64,000 nt of DNA, from assembly GCF_000513935.1 (NCBI RefSeq), contig NZ_AZUY01000003.1, positions 62,324 through 126,323 on the forward strand, read 5' to 3'. Positions 47,376-56,923 of the stretch are shown here, one piece after another (the first letter of the stretch is position 1; each line of letters opens with the position of its first letter). The position numbers were made by a program, and so were the translations under genes. The stretch comes from Mesorhizobium sp. WSM3626. GTDB taxonomy: Bacteria > Pseudomonadota > Alphaproteobacteria > Rhizobiales > Rhizobiaceae. The notes beneath the pieces were generated by a model. That model did no database searches, was not told where the DNA came from, and saw nothing but the letters and a program-made list of their open reading frames with translations.

Positions 47376-48653
47376 TCAGGCGGCGCAGACTTCGCGGATC
47401 GAGCTTTCCAGAATATCGAGCGCTTCGTTCATGACCTCGTCCTGGATGGTGATCGGCGCCAGGAAGCGGATGACGTTGCCGTAGACGCCGCAGGTCAAGA
47501 GGATCAGGCCCTTGTCGAGCGCCTTCAGGCGGATCGCGTTGGCGATCTCGGCCGACGGCAGGCCTTTCTTGACGTCGTTGAACTCCACGGCGTTCATGAA
47601 GCCCAAACCCCTGATGTCGACAATCTCGGGCACGTCGTCACGGATCGACTGCAGACGCTGCTTCAGCCTCGCACCCAGCGTGTTGGCGCGGTCGCAGAGC
47701 TTTTCGTCCTCGATGACATCCAGAACCGCATGTGCGGCGGCGACGCCGATCGGGCTGCCGCCATAGGTGCCGCCGAGGCCGCCGGGAGCAGGCGCATCCA
47801 TGATCTCGGCGCGACCGGTGACCGCCGACAGCGGGAAGCCGCCGGCGAGGCTCTTGGCCATGGTGGTGATGTCGGCCGCCACCTCATGGTGGTCCATGGC
47901 GAACATCTTGCCGGTGCGGGCAAAGCCGGTCTGCACTTCGTCGGCGATGAGCAGCATGCCGTGCTGGTCGCAGAGCTTGCGCAGCGCCGTCAGGAGTTCA
48001 CGCGGCGCGTCGTAGAAGCCGCCCTCGCCCTGAACCGGCTCGATGATGATCGCGGCGACGCGGGCCGGATCGACATCCGCCTTGAACAGCTTGTCGAGCG
48101 CTGCCAGCGAATCGGCGACCGAGACACCATGCAGTTGCACGGGGAACGGCACGTGGTAGACGTCGCCCGGCATGGCTCCGAAGCCAACCTTGTAGGGCAC
48201 GACCTTGCCGGTCAGCGCCATGCCCATGAAGGTGCGGCCGTGAAAGCCGCCGCCAAAGGCGATGACGGCCTGGCGGCCGGTGGCATTGCGAGCGATCTTG
48301 ATGGCATTCTCCACCGCCTCGGCGCCGGTGGTGACGAAGATGGTCTTCTTCTCGAACTTGCCGGGCAGTATGGCGTTCAGCCGTTCGGCCAGCCGCACAT
48401 AGCTTTCATAAGGCACGACCTGGTGGCAGGTGTGGGTGAAGCGGTCGAGTTGCGCCTTGACCGCCTCGATCACCCTGGGATGGCGGTGGCCGGTGTTGAC
48501 GACGGCGATGCCCGAGGAGAAGTCAATATAGCGGCGACCCTCGACATCCCAGATTTCCGAATTTTCAGCCCGATCGGCGTAGATCTGCGTGGTCATGCCG
48601 ACGCCGCGCGAGATCGACTGGTTCTTGCGTTCGGAAATGGCGGAGTTCTTCAT
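47376..48653 (-). CDS. gabT: 4-aminobutyrate aminotransferase (class III)
   Basis: A 425-residue PLP-dependent class III aminotransferase. The cofactor lysine is in TTMAKSLAGGFPLSAVTGR near residue 267. The preceding aspartate is in LLIADEVQTGFARTG, and the GAEAVENAIKIAR segment is near residue 108. Length and motifs fit GabT, which converts GABA to succinic semialdehyde. The start ATG 48653 has GAGGGATATC in front. No gabD is adjacent. Related omega-aminotransferases look alike, so substrate is a family inference. Confidence 0.88.
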   Translation of the reverse strand: MKNSAISERKNQSISRGVGMTTQIYADRAENSEIWDVEGRRYIDFSSGIAVVNTGHRHPRVIEAVKAQLDRFTHTCHQVVPYESYVRLAERLNAILPGKFEKKTIFVTTGAEAVENAIKIARNATGRQAVIAFGGGFHGRTFMGMALTGKVVPYKVGFGAMPGDVYHVPFPVQLHGVSVADSLAALDKLFKADVDPARVAAIIIEPVQGEGGFYDAPRELLTALRKLCDQHGMLLIADEVQTGFARTGKMFAMDHHEVAADITTMAKSLAGGFPLSAVTGRAEIMDAPAPGGLGGTYGGSPIGVAAAHAVLDVIEDEKLCDRANTLGARLKQRLQSIRDDVPEIVDIRGLGFMNAVEFNDVKKGLPSAEIANAIRLKALDKGLILLTCGVYGNVIRFLAPITIQDEVMNEALDILESSIREVCAA

Positions 48654-48927
48654 GATATCCCTCACCGGGCCGGCGCCCGTTCTGTTTGATGTCGTTGAAT
48701 TCCCCTTCTGGCCTTATTTCAGATTTTCCTCAAGTCGGCACCATCACCGGGTCGATTGGGCCTGACTTAGCCAGTCCGGCGATACACCGGTTTCCTTTTC
48801 TTCGGGATCGATTATCCTCCTGATATCCGCGAGGGATCGCGATCAGCGACCGGCGCGCGGCCGAGGGAGCCATGAGCAGAAACGCGACATCGTCATCTCG
48901 CCGCGGTCCGCCAAAACTCCCAGCCCT

Positions 48928-50007
48928 TTGTCTTGTCCAGCCACTTCGATTCTCGCCTGCACGGCCCTGGTGCTGCTCGCCGGTTGCCAGAAGCAGGAGG
49001 CGGCGGAAAAAAAGCTGCCGGTCATGGTGCGCACCGAGACGGTGGCGATGGCCGATTATGCGCCGAGAACCTCGCTGACCGGGGTGATCGCGGCGCGTAC
49101 GTTGAACAATCTTTCATTCCGGGTTGGCGGACGCGTCGCGGAGCGACTTGTCGATGTCGGCCAGCATGTCGATCAGGGGACGGTGCTTGCCCGCATCGAT
49201 CCGCAGGAGCAGGAATCCGATCTGCGTTCGGCGCAGGCCGATCTCGATGCCGCGCAGGCGCAATTGACACAGGCCGCGGCCACTTTCGAGCGGCAAAAGA
49301 CGCTGCTTGCCCAGGGCTTCACCACCAGGCGCGACTATGACGTGGCCGACCAGACGCTGAAGGTGGCGCAAGGCAGCGTCGATGCCGCGCGGAGCGCGCT
49401 CACCAATGCCCAGCAGAACCTGTCCTTCACCGAACTCAAGGCCGGTGCGGCCGGCGTGATCACCGCCCGGCAGGTCGAAACCGGCCAGGTGGTGCAGGCG
49501 GCGCAGACCGTCTTCACCGTCGCCGAGGATGGCGACCGCGACGCGGTGTTCAATGTGCAGGAGACGCTGGTCGCAAGGACGCCGGCCTCTCCGGCGGTGA
49601 CGATCACGCTGTTGTCCGACCCGCAGGTCAGGGCAACAGGCAAGGTGCGCGAAATCTCGCCGGCGGTCGACCCGGCTTCAGGCTCGATAAGGGTCAAGGT
49701 CGCCATTCCCGACACACCCGCCGGCATGCCGCTCGGGGCAGCCGTGATCGGCTCGGTCGGCGCCAAGCCGGCGAAGGCGATCCTGTTGCCTTGGCAGGCC
49801 CTGACATCCAGCGCCGGCAAGCCGGCGGTCTGGATCGTCGATCCCGCGTCCAAGGCAGTCGCGACGACGCCGGTGGAGGTGCTGGCGTTCGATTCGGGTA
49901 CCGTCATCATTGCCAAGGGACTGAACGAAGGCCAGAGCGTCGTTACATCAGGCGGGCAATTGCTCAGCCCCGGCCAGACGGTCGAGATATCGGGAGCGGC
50001 GCAATGA
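48928..50007 (+). CDS. RND efflux periplasmic adaptor lipoprotein (first)
   Basis: A 359-residue membrane fusion protein: a lipobox LLAGC (lipidated Cys near residue 20), then a beta-barrel/lipoyl/coiled-coil hairpin in the usual order (AARTLNNLSFRVGGRVAE, the alpha-hairpin about 95-165, then AGVITARQVETGQVV). It bridges an inner-membrane RND pump to an outer-membrane channel. The only start in this frame is TTG 48928. An ATG at 48872 with a strong GAGGGAG site opens a different frame, so the N-terminus may be disrupted by a one-base change. It is coupled to the next adaptor by ATGA. Confidence 0.85.
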   Translation: MSCPATSILACTALVLLAGCQKQEAAEKKLPVMVRTETVAMADYAPRTSLTGVIAARTLNNLSFRVGGRVAERLVDVGQHVDQGTVLARIDPQEQESDLRSAQADLDAAQAQLTQAAATFERQKTLLAQGFTTRRDYDVADQTLKVAQGSVDAARSALTNAQQNLSFTELKAGAAGVITARQVETGQVVQAAQTVFTVAEDGDRDAVFNVQETLVARTPASPAVTITLLSDPQVRATGKVREISPAVDPASGSIRVKVAIPDTPAGMPLGAAVIGSVGAKPAKAILLPWQALTSSAGKPAVWIVDPASKAVATTPVEVLAFDSGTVIIAKGLNEGQSVVTSGGQLLSPGQTVEISGAAQ

Positions 50008-51074
50008 AGCGGCTGCTACCCGTCCTGCTTGGCCTTGCCGCGCTTGCCGCCTGTTCGAAATCGGACGAGAAGCCGCCGGAGATCGTCCGGCCGGTGCTGT
50101 CGGTGGTGGTCGAGCCGCGCACCACGCAAACCTTCGGCTTCGCCGGCTCGGTCGAACCGCAGGTCAGCGCCGATCTTGCCTTCCGCCTGCTCGGTCGCGT
50201 CGTCTCGCGCGACGTCAAGGTCGGCGACATCGTCAGCAAGGGCACGACGATCGCGGCACTCGACCCAACCGCGCTGGAGTTGGCCGTCCAGGCGGCCAAG
50301 GCCGAACTCTCCAATGCCGAGGCGCAATTCGCCAATGCCGCCGCCAGCGAGGAGCGCCAGCGCCAGTTGCTCACGTCCGCCAATACGTCGCAATCGGTCT
50401 TCGATGCCGCGCAGCAGGCACGCAAAGCCGCGGAAGCCAGTGTCGAGCGGGCCAAGGCTTCGCTGGCCAAATCCCAGGAGCAACTCGGCTATGCCAGGCT
50501 GTTCTCGGATTTCGATGGCGTCGTCACCGCCGTCGGTGCCGAGGTCGGCCAGACGGTCTCACCCGGGCAGACGGTCGTCACCGTGGCGCGCTCGGACCCG
50601 CGCGAAGCAGTCGTCGACATTCCCGACCAGTTGACCGGCGACCTAATGGCCGGCACGCCGTTCCATGTCATCCTGCAGTCGCTGCCGACAATTCAGACCG
50701 AGGCCAAGCTGCGCGAGATCGCGCCCCAGGCCGAGGGCTCGACCCGAACGCGCCGCGTCAAGCTGACGCTGACCGATCCGCCGCAGGCCTTCAGGCTCGG
50801 CTCGACGGTAACGGCGACCCGCATGACCAAGGTCGTACCAACGATCGAGCTGCCCATCTCGGCTTTGCTCGACAAGAATGGTTCCGAAAAAGTTTGGATC
50901 GTCGACCCGCAGACCTCGAGCGTGAGCATGCGCGATATCAAGGTCGCGTCGAAGGCCGGCGGCACCTTCACGGTGGCCGAAGGGCTCGAGGCCGGGATGC
51001 GCGTCGTCACGGCGGGCGTCCACAACCTGAGCGAGGGCCAGAAGGTCAAAGTGCCCGAGGGAGGGGCCTCATGA
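50004..51074 (+). CDS. RND efflux periplasmic adaptor lipoprotein (second)
   Basis: A 356-residue membrane fusion protein with signal peptide and lipobox LAAC (Cys about residue 17). The barrel/lipoyl part includes ADLAFRLLGRVVSRDVKVGD, then a long coiled-coil hairpin (about 80-150) rich in alanine and glutamine, then FDGVVTAVGAEVGQTV. It starts at ATG 50004 within the stop of the first adaptor and overlaps the pump gene by four bases. Two different adaptors before one pump suggest a mixed adaptor ring. Confidence 0.93.
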   Translation: MKRLLPVLLGLAALAACSKSDEKPPEIVRPVLSVVVEPRTTQTFGFAGSVEPQVSADLAFRLLGRVVSRDVKVGDIVSKGTTIAALDPTALELAVQAAKAELSNAEAQFANAAASEERQRQLLTSANTSQSVFDAAQQARKAAEASVERAKASLAKSQEQLGYARLFSDFDGVVTAVGAEVGQTVSPGQTVVTVARSDPREAVVDIPDQLTGDLMAGTPFHVILQSLPTIQTEAKLREIAPQAEGSTRTRRVKLTLTDPPQAFRLGSTVTATRMTKVVPTIELPISALLDKNGSEKVWIVDPQTSSVSMRDIKVASKAGGTFTVAEGLEAGMRVVTAGVHNLSEGQKVKVPEGGAS

Positions 51075-54000
51075 AAGGCTTCAACCTCTCCGACTGGGCG
51101 CTCAACCACCGCTCGCTGGTCTGGTATTTCATGCTGGTCTTCGTGGTGGCTGGCGTGTTTTCCTATCTCAATCTCGGCCGCGAGGAAGATCCGGCCTTCA
51201 CCATCAAGACCATGATCATCCAGGCCAACTGGCCGGGCGCATCGGTCAATGAAACGGTGCGGCAGGTGACCGACCGCATCGAGAAGAAGCTCGAGGAACT
51301 CGACAGCCTCGACTATACCAAATCGGTCACCACAGCCGGCCAGACTGTCATCTTCGTCAACCTGAAGGACACCACCAAGGCGCGCGACGTCGTGCCGAAC
51401 TGGCTTCAGGTGCGCAACATGGTCAACGACATCAAGGCGCAATTTCCGCAAGGTGTGCAGGGCCCGTTCTTCAACGACCGCTTCGGCGATGTCTACGGCA
51501 ACATCTATGCCTTCACCGCAGACGGGCTGACACAACGTCAATTGCGCGACTATGTGGAGGATATCAGGACAAAAATCCTGACCGTGCCCAATGCCGGCAA
51601 GGTCGATCTGGTCGGCGCGCAGGACGAGGCCATCTATCTCGAATTCTCGACGCGCCAGATAGCGGCGCTTGGCCTCAACCAGCAGCAAATCGTCGCCAGC
51701 CTGCAGGCGCAGAATGCGATCACGCCGTCCGGCGTGATCCAGTCCGGGCCGGAGCGCATCAGCGTGCGCGTCGGCGGCCAATTCACTTCCGAGGAGAGCC
51801 TGCGCGCCATCAATCTGCGCGTCAACGATCGGTTCTTCCGGCTGAGCGACGTGGCGACGATCACCCGCGGTTACGTCGACCCGCCGACGGCCTTGTTCCG
51901 CTTCAACGGCCAAAACGCGATCGGGCTTGCCATCGGCATGAAGCCCAATGCCAATCTGCTCAAATTCGGCGAGGCACTGCACGAGGAGATGAACAAGGTG
52001 CTGGCCGACCTGCCGGTCGGCGTCGGCGTGCATCTGGTCGCCGACCAGCCTGTCATCGTCGAGGAGGCGGTCTCGGGTTTCACGCGTGCGCTGTTCGAAG
52101 CGGTGGCCATCGTGCTCGCGGTGTCGTTCATCAGCCTCGGCATGCGCGCCGGCTTCGTCGTGGCGCTGTCGATCCCGCTTGTGCTGGCCATCACCTTCAC
52201 GGTCATGGAGTATCTGGGAATATCGCTGCAACGCATTTCACTGGGTGCGCTGATCATCGCGCTCGGACTGCTGGTCGACGATGCGATGATCGCGGTCGAA
52301 ATGATGGTGGCGCGGCTGGAGGTTGGTGACAATCTGCGCAAGGCGGCGACCTATGTCTACACCTCGACCGCCTTCCCGATGCTGACCGGCACGCTGGTGA
52401 CGGTCGCAGGCTTCATCCCGATCGGGCTCAACTCGAGTGCTGCCGGCGAATACACCTTCACGCTGTTCGTCGTCATCGCCGTATCGCTGCTGGTGTCATG
52501 GATCGTGGCGGTGCTGTTCGCGCCGCTGCTCGGCGTCACCATCCTGCCGGCGACAATGAAGACCAAGCATCACGACCGGCCGGGCCGCTTCACGTCGCTG
52601 TTCCGGCGCGTGCTTGTCGGCTCGGTGCGCCGGCATTGGCTGACGATCATCGTGACCGTGCTTCTGTTCGCTGCCTCGATCGCCGGCTTCGGGTTCGTCC
52701 AGCAACAGTTCTTCCCGCCTTCCGACCGGCCGGAGCTGATCGTCGACTGGAACCTGCCACAGAACTCCTCGATTGCCGAAACACGCGACCAGATGGAGCG
52801 CTTCGAACAGCGGGCGCTGGTCGGCAATCCCGACATTGACCATTTTTCCTCCTATATCGGTCAGGGCGCGGTGCGCTTCGTTCTGGCCTATGATGTGCAG
52901 CCGGCCAATCCCTATTTCGGCCAGACGGTGATTGTCACCAAGAGCATCGAGGCGCGCAACCGGGTGAAGCCGGCGCTGGAGAAGCTGCTGCGCGCGGAGT
53001 TTGTCGGCACCGACGCCTTCGTCAAGCCGCTTGAGCTCGGACCGCCGGTTGGACGGCCTGTGCAGTACCGCGTCGGCGGCCCTGACATCCAGACGGTTCG
53101 AGAACTGGCGCAGCAATTCGCCGGCGTGATCTCAGCCAATCCGAAGCTCGCAGCACCGACCTTCGACTGGAACGAACCGCAGCGTGTGCTGAGGGTCGAC
53201 GTGCTGCAGGACAAGGCGCGCCAGCTCGGCATCACCTCGTCCGACATCGCCAGCACGCTGAACAGCACAGTGGGCGGCGCGACGATCACGCAGGTGCGTG
53301 ACGCGACATACCTCATCAACGTCGTGGCACGTTCGCGCGAAGCCGAGCGCGGCTCGATCGAGACGCTGCAGAACATCCAGCTGCCGACCGGCAATGGCGA
53401 GGCGATCCCCCTCGCCGCGGTCGCCAATTTTCGCTACGATCTGGAGCAACCCACCGTCTGGCGGCGCGACCGCATCTCGACTATCACGGTGCGCGCCGGC
53501 TTGGTTGGCGACGTACTGCCGGCGACCGTCGTCAACGAGTTGAAGCCGTCGGTCGACGCCTTCATCGCCAAGCTGCCGCCTGGCTGTTCGGTCGAGACCG
53601 CCGGCTCGGTCGAGGAAAGCGCCAAGAGCCAGGGACCAATCGCGGCCGTGGTGCCGCTGATGCTGTTCGTCATGGCGACCATCCTGATGGTGCAGTTGCA
53701 GAGTTTCCAGCGCCTGTTCCTGGTGGTGGCGGTGGCGCCGCTGGGCCTGATCGGCGTTGTGGCGGCCCTGGTGCCAAGCGGCGCGCCGCTCGGCTTCGTC
53801 GCCATCCTCGGCGTGCTGGCGCTGATCGGCATCCTGATCCGCAACTCGGTCATCCTGATCGTGCAGATCGAGGATCTTGTCGCCGAGGGCAGGGATCGCT
53901 GGGCAGCGGTCATCGAAGCGACAGAGCACCGCATGCGGCCGATCGCGCTGACCGCCGCCGCGGCCAGCCTGGCCCTGATCCCGATCGCCCGCGAAGTGTT

Positions 54001-54172
54001 CTGGGGGCCGATGGCCTATGCGATGATGGGCGGCATCATTGCGGGTACCGCAATCACGCTGCTGTTCCTGCCGGCGCTTTATGTGACGTGGTTCAGGATC
54101 AAGGAGCCGAAAGACGCGGCGGAAGGCGAAGCGCAGCAGGATGAGATCCTGCCGGAGAGCGGAGCGGCCTGA
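51071..54172 (+). CDS. RND-family efflux pump (AcrB/HAE-1 type)
   Basis: A 1033-residue inner-membrane transporter with the 12-helix, two-fold repeated RND plan: helix 1 near 12-32, the first periplasmic loop, helices 2-6 from about 335, helix 7 near 530, the second loop, and helices 8-12 from about 860. The proton-relay aspartates are in LGLLVDDAMIAVEMM near residue 400. The start of the porter domain is NLGREEDPAFTIKTM. Such pumps export drugs or other hydrophobic compounds by proton exchange. No outer-membrane channel gene follows, so a shared one must be used. The substrate is unknown. Confidence 0.93.
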   Translation: MKGFNLSDWALNHRSLVWYFMLVFVVAGVFSYLNLGREEDPAFTIKTMIIQANWPGASVNETVRQVTDRIEKKLEELDSLDYTKSVTTAGQTVIFVNLKDTTKARDVVPNWLQVRNMVNDIKAQFPQGVQGPFFNDRFGDVYGNIYAFTADGLTQRQLRDYVEDIRTKILTVPNAGKVDLVGAQDEAIYLEFSTRQIAALGLNQQQIVASLQAQNAITPSGVIQSGPERISVRVGGQFTSEESLRAINLRVNDRFFRLSDVATITRGYVDPPTALFRFNGQNAIGLAIGMKPNANLLKFGEALHEEMNKVLADLPVGVGVHLVADQPVIVEEAVSGFTRALFEAVAIVLAVSFISLGMRAGFVVALSIPLVLAITFTVMEYLGISLQRISLGALIIALGLLVDDAMIAVEMMVARLEVGDNLRKAATYVYTSTAFPMLTGTLVTVAGFIPIGLNSSAAGEYTFTLFVVIAVSLLVSWIVAVLFAPLLGVTILPATMKTKHHDRPGRFTSLFRRVLVGSVRRHWLTIIVTVLLFAASIAGFGFVQQQFFPPSDRPELIVDWNLPQNSSIAETRDQMERFEQRALVGNPDIDHFSSYIGQGAVRFVLAYDVQPANPYFGQTVIVTKSIEARNRVKPALEKLLRAEFVGTDAFVKPLELGPPVGRPVQYRVGGPDIQTVRELAQQFAGVISANPKLAAPTFDWNEPQRVLRVDVLQDKARQLGITSSDIASTLNSTVGGATITQVRDATYLINVVARSREAERGSIETLQNIQLPTGNGEAIPLAAVANFRYDLEQPTVWRRDRISTITVRAGLVGDVLPATVVNELKPSVDAFIAKLPPGCSVETAGSVEESAKSQGPIAAVVPLMLFVMATILMVQLQSFQRLFLVVAVAPLGLIGVVAALVPSGAPLGFVAILGVLALIGILIRNSVILIVQIEDLVAEGRDRWAAVIEATEHRMRPIALTAAAASLALIPIAREVFWGPMAYAMMGGIIAGTAITLLFLPALYVTWFRIKEPKDAAEGEAQQDEILPESGAA

Positions 54173-54206
54173 GGCTGGAAATACACTTTGCGTCGGACAA
54201 CTATCG

Positions 54207-54968
54207 TCAAACTTGCTCGGAGGCGGTTCTCACAAACCCGTCGCTCGCCCTGAGCAGGTTGCGCGTATAATCCTTCGTCACGCGGCGCTCGACGAGGTCG
54301 TTCGCCACCAGATTCTCCACCGCCTCGCCGCCCTGCATCACCATCAGCCGCTCGCACATGTGGGTGATGATGGCGAGGTCGTGGCTGACCATCAGGAAGG
54401 TCAGCTTGCGCCGCCGGCGGACTTCCTCCAGCAGGTTGAGCACTTCGGCCTGCACCGAGGCGTCGAGCGCCGAGGTCGGCTCGTCGAGCAGCAGGATCGA
54501 GGGCTCGAGGATGAGCGCGCGCGCGATCGCCACGCGCTGGCGCTGGCCGCCCGACAATTGGTGCGCGTAACGGAAGCGAAAACCGTTGCCGAGGCCGACC
54601 TCGTCGAGTGCGCGTTCAATCCGCCTTTCGCCATCGGCAAAGCCGTGGATGGCAAGCGGTTCCTGCAGCAGGCGGTCGACGGTCTGGCGCGGATGCAGCG
54701 AGCCATACGGATCCTGAAAAATCATCTGCACTTCGCGGTAAAAGGCCTTGTCGCGGCGCGTGCCGAGCGTCTTGCCGTTGACGGTGATGCTGCCCGATGC
54801 GACCGGCGCAAGGCCGGCTATGGCTCGCAGCAATGTCGATTTGCCTGAGCCGGATTCACCGACCAGGCCGAAGGATTCACCCGGCTGCACATCGAGGCTG
54901 ACGCCCTTCAACGCGCGGAAGCGGTCGAAGATCACCTCCAGCCTGTCGACGGCAATCGCGGAAGTCAT
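54207..54968 (-). CDS. Peptide/nickel-type ABC transporter ATPase (second, DppF-like)
   Basis: A 253-residue ABC ATPase: Walker A GESGSGKSTLL near residue 37, Q-loop QMIFQDPYGSL, signature LSGGQRQRVAIARAL, Walker B ILLLDEPTSALD and the switch histidine SHDLAII. It lacks the full C-terminal extension of typical DppF/OppF proteins and is shorter than E. coli DppF. The start ATG 54968 overlaps the preceding ATPase gene by four bases. Last gene of the five-gene importer. Confidence 0.9.
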   Translation of the reverse strand: MTSAIAVDRLEVIFDRFRALKGVSLDVQPGESFGLVGESGSGKSTLLRAIAGLAPVASGSITVNGKTLGTRRDKAFYREVQMIFQDPYGSLHPRQTVDRLLQEPLAIHGFADGERRIERALDEVGLGNGFRFRYAHQLSGGQRQRVAIARALILEPSILLLDEPTSALDASVQAEVLNLLEEVRRRRKLTFLMVSHDLAIITHMCERLMVMQGGEAVENLVANDLVERRVTKDYTRNLLRASDGFVRTASEQV

Positions 54969-55810
54969 GCCGCCCACTCCGGCTTGCGGTCGAGCACCGG
55001 CAGCGGGTGACGGTCGGCGCCGATCTTGGGCATGCAGTTGAGCAGGCCGCGCGTGTAGGGATGCCGCGCCTGGCTGAGTTCCGAAGCCTTGAGCTGCTCG
55101 ACCACCTTGCCGGCATACATGACGATGACGCGGTCACAGAAGGACGAGACCAGGCGCAGATCGTGCGAGATGAAGATCAGCCCCATACCGCGCTCCGCGA
55201 CCAGCCTGTCGAGAATGCCGAGCACGTCGAGCTGCACCGTGACATCAAGCGCCGAGGTCGGCTCGTCGGCGATCATCATTTCCGGCCCGGCGATCAGCAT
55301 CATGGCGATCATGGCGCGCTGGCCCATGCCGCCGGACACTTCGTGCGGATGCAGGTCGAAGACACGTTTGGGATCGCGGATCTGCACCGCCTCCAGCATG
55401 GCCAGCGCGCGCTCGCGCGCCTCGACCTTGCCGACCTTTTCATGGGTGCGCAAAGTCTCGACGATCTGGCGGCCGATGCTCATCACCGGGTCGAGCGAAT
55501 ATTTCGGATCCTGCAGGATCATGGCGATGCGGTTGCCGCGCAGCGCCCGGCGTTGGCGTGGCGAGACGCCGAGCAGGTCGATGCCGTCGAAGGTCAATTT
55601 GCTGGCCGATATCCGGGCCTGCGGGGGTGTCAGGCCCATGATGGCGCGGCCCGTCTGCGACTTGCCCGAGCCGGACTCCCCGACAATGCCGAGCCGCTCG
55701 CGGCCGAGCGAAAAGGAAACGCCGCGCACCGCCTCGATCATGCCGGTACGGGTCGGAAAGGTGACCCGCAGATCATCTACCTCAAGCAGTGTCCCCGTCT
55801 GGCCGCTCAT
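54965..55810 (-). CDS. Peptide/nickel-type ABC transporter ATPase (first, DppD-like)
   Basis: A 281-residue ABC ATPase: Walker A GESGSGKSQTGRAI near residue 42, the Q-loop AMILQDPKYSLDP, a signature changed to VSGGMGQRAMIAMML, Walker B MMIADEPTSALD and switch SHDLRLV. It ends with the HPYTRGLL segment of the oligopeptide group but not the cysteine cluster found in many family members. It overlaps the permease stop by four bases and the next ATPase by four. Confidence 0.9.
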   Translation of the reverse strand: MSGQTGTLLEVDDLRVTFPTRTGMIEAVRGVSFSLGRERLGIVGESGSGKSQTGRAIMGLTPPQARISASKLTFDGIDLLGVSPRQRRALRGNRIAMILQDPKYSLDPVMSIGRQIVETLRTHEKVGKVEARERALAMLEAVQIRDPKRVFDLHPHEVSGGMGQRAMIAMMLIAGPEMMIADEPTSALDVTVQLDVLGILDRLVAERGMGLIFISHDLRLVSSFCDRVIVMYAGKVVEQLKASELSQARHPYTRGLLNCMPKIGADRHPLPVLDRKPEWAA

Positions 55811-56733
55811 TGGTCACCGCTCCGGGGATCGAGTGCGTCGCGCAGGCCGTCGCCAAGCAGGTTGAAGCCGAGGCTGACGAAGAGGATGGCGAAGCCAGGC
55901 GCGCCGGCCACCCACCATTGGTCGAGGATGAAGCGGCGGCCCGAAGCGATCATCGTGCCCCATTCCGGCAGCGGCGGCTGCGCGCCAAGGCCGAGGAAGC
56001 CGAGGCCCGCGGCCGTCAGGATGATGCCGGCCATGTCGAGCGTCACGCGGACGATGAGCGAAGAGATGCAAAGCGGCATGATGTGGCGCAGCACGATGCG
56101 GAAAGGCGAGGCGCCCATCAGTTGCACTGCCTTGATGTAGTCCGAGTTGCGCACGGTCAGCGTTTCCGCACGCGCAATGCGCGCATAGGGCGGCCAGGAA
56201 GTGATGGCGATGGCGAGCACGGCGTTCTCGATGCCGGGGCCAAGGGCGGCGACGAAGGCCAGCGCCAGCACCAGCTTGGGGAAAGCGAGGAAGATGTCGG
56301 TGATGCGCATCAGGATGGCATCGGTCCAGCCGCCGGCATAGCCGGCGACGGTGCCGACCAGAAGACCGATGGGAGCCGCGATGATGGCGACCAGAATGAC
56401 CACATAAAGGGTCCAACGCGAGCCGTAGAGAATGCGCGAAAGGATGTCGCGGCCGAGGTCGTCGGTGCCGAACCAGTGTTGTGCACTCGGCGCCAGCAGC
56501 CGCGCGTTCTTCAAGTCACCGAAGGTCGGCGAATACGGCGCCAGCACACCGGCAAGGGCGGCGACGAGCAGCAGGGCGATGATGATCAGCAGACCGACAA
56601 AGGCCAGACGATTGGCGGAAAAGCGCCGCCACGCGACATAGGCGCGACCGAGCCTTGCCTGCATGCGCGATGCCGGCCGCTCCGACAGCAACCATGCGCG
56701 ACGGGAGAAGGGGCGGGCGTCGGAGACGGTCAT
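55807..56733 (-). CDS. Peptide/nickel-type ABC permease (DppC-like)
   Basis: A 308-residue inner-membrane permease with about six helices and an N-terminal cytoplasmic part. The BPD-permease EAA loop is near residue 200 (SDYIKAVQLMGASPFRIVLRHI). HWFGTDDLGRDILSR near residue 85 is the mark of the DppC/OppC group. The start ATG 56733 has AAGGGG about eight bases before. It is separated from the DppB-like gene by 190 bases holding palindromic repeats, unusual inside such an operon. Confidence 0.92.
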   Translation of the reverse strand: MTVSDARPFSRRAWLLSERPASRMQARLGRAYVAWRRFSANRLAFVGLLIIIALLLVAALAGVLAPYSPTFGDLKNARLLAPSAQHWFGTDDLGRDILSRILYGSRWTLYVVILVAIIAAPIGLLVGTVAGYAGGWTDAILMRITDIFLAFPKLVLALAFVAALGPGIENAVLAIAITSWPPYARIARAETLTVRNSDYIKAVQLMGASPFRIVLRHIMPLCISSLIVRVTLDMAGIILTAAGLGFLGLGAQPPLPEWGTMIASGRRFILDQWWVAGAPGFAILFVSLGFNLLGDGLRDALDPRSGDQ

Positions 56734-56785
56734 GACGATGCCCCTTGAAGCTGTCGACTCCCGCTCCGGTCTGCTTCGCAGACCA

Positions 56786-56878
56786 CCTCTCCCCGGTTCG
56801 ACGGGGGAAAGAAGAGGCGCCAAGCATGCGACCGCCTTTTCCTCTCCCCCTGGCAGGGGCAGAGGTGGCCCGAAGGGC
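56786..56878. repeat. Palindromic repeat cluster inside the ABC operon
   Basis: Three inverted repeats in a row: CCTCT...AGAGG arms at 56786-56817, CCTCTCCCCC/AGGGGCAGAGG at 56841-56865, and GGCCC-GAA-GGGCC at 56868-56878. C- and G-rich repeats of this kind, with CCTCTCCCC and GGCCCGAAGGGCC, are scattered in Mesorhizobium intergenic DNA as I recall. The rest of the 56734-56923 gap shows no gene. Confidence 0.7.
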
Positions 56879-56923
56879 CGGAGTGGGGGTGACTGGCCGC
56901 AGCCAAGCCCGAAATACCTCTAC

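Noticed and set aside
48872..49078. A separate small gene starting at ATG 48872
   Set aside because: Despite its good ribosome binding site, it overlaps the adaptor gene in another frame. It is better explained as the adaptor's displaced N-terminus.
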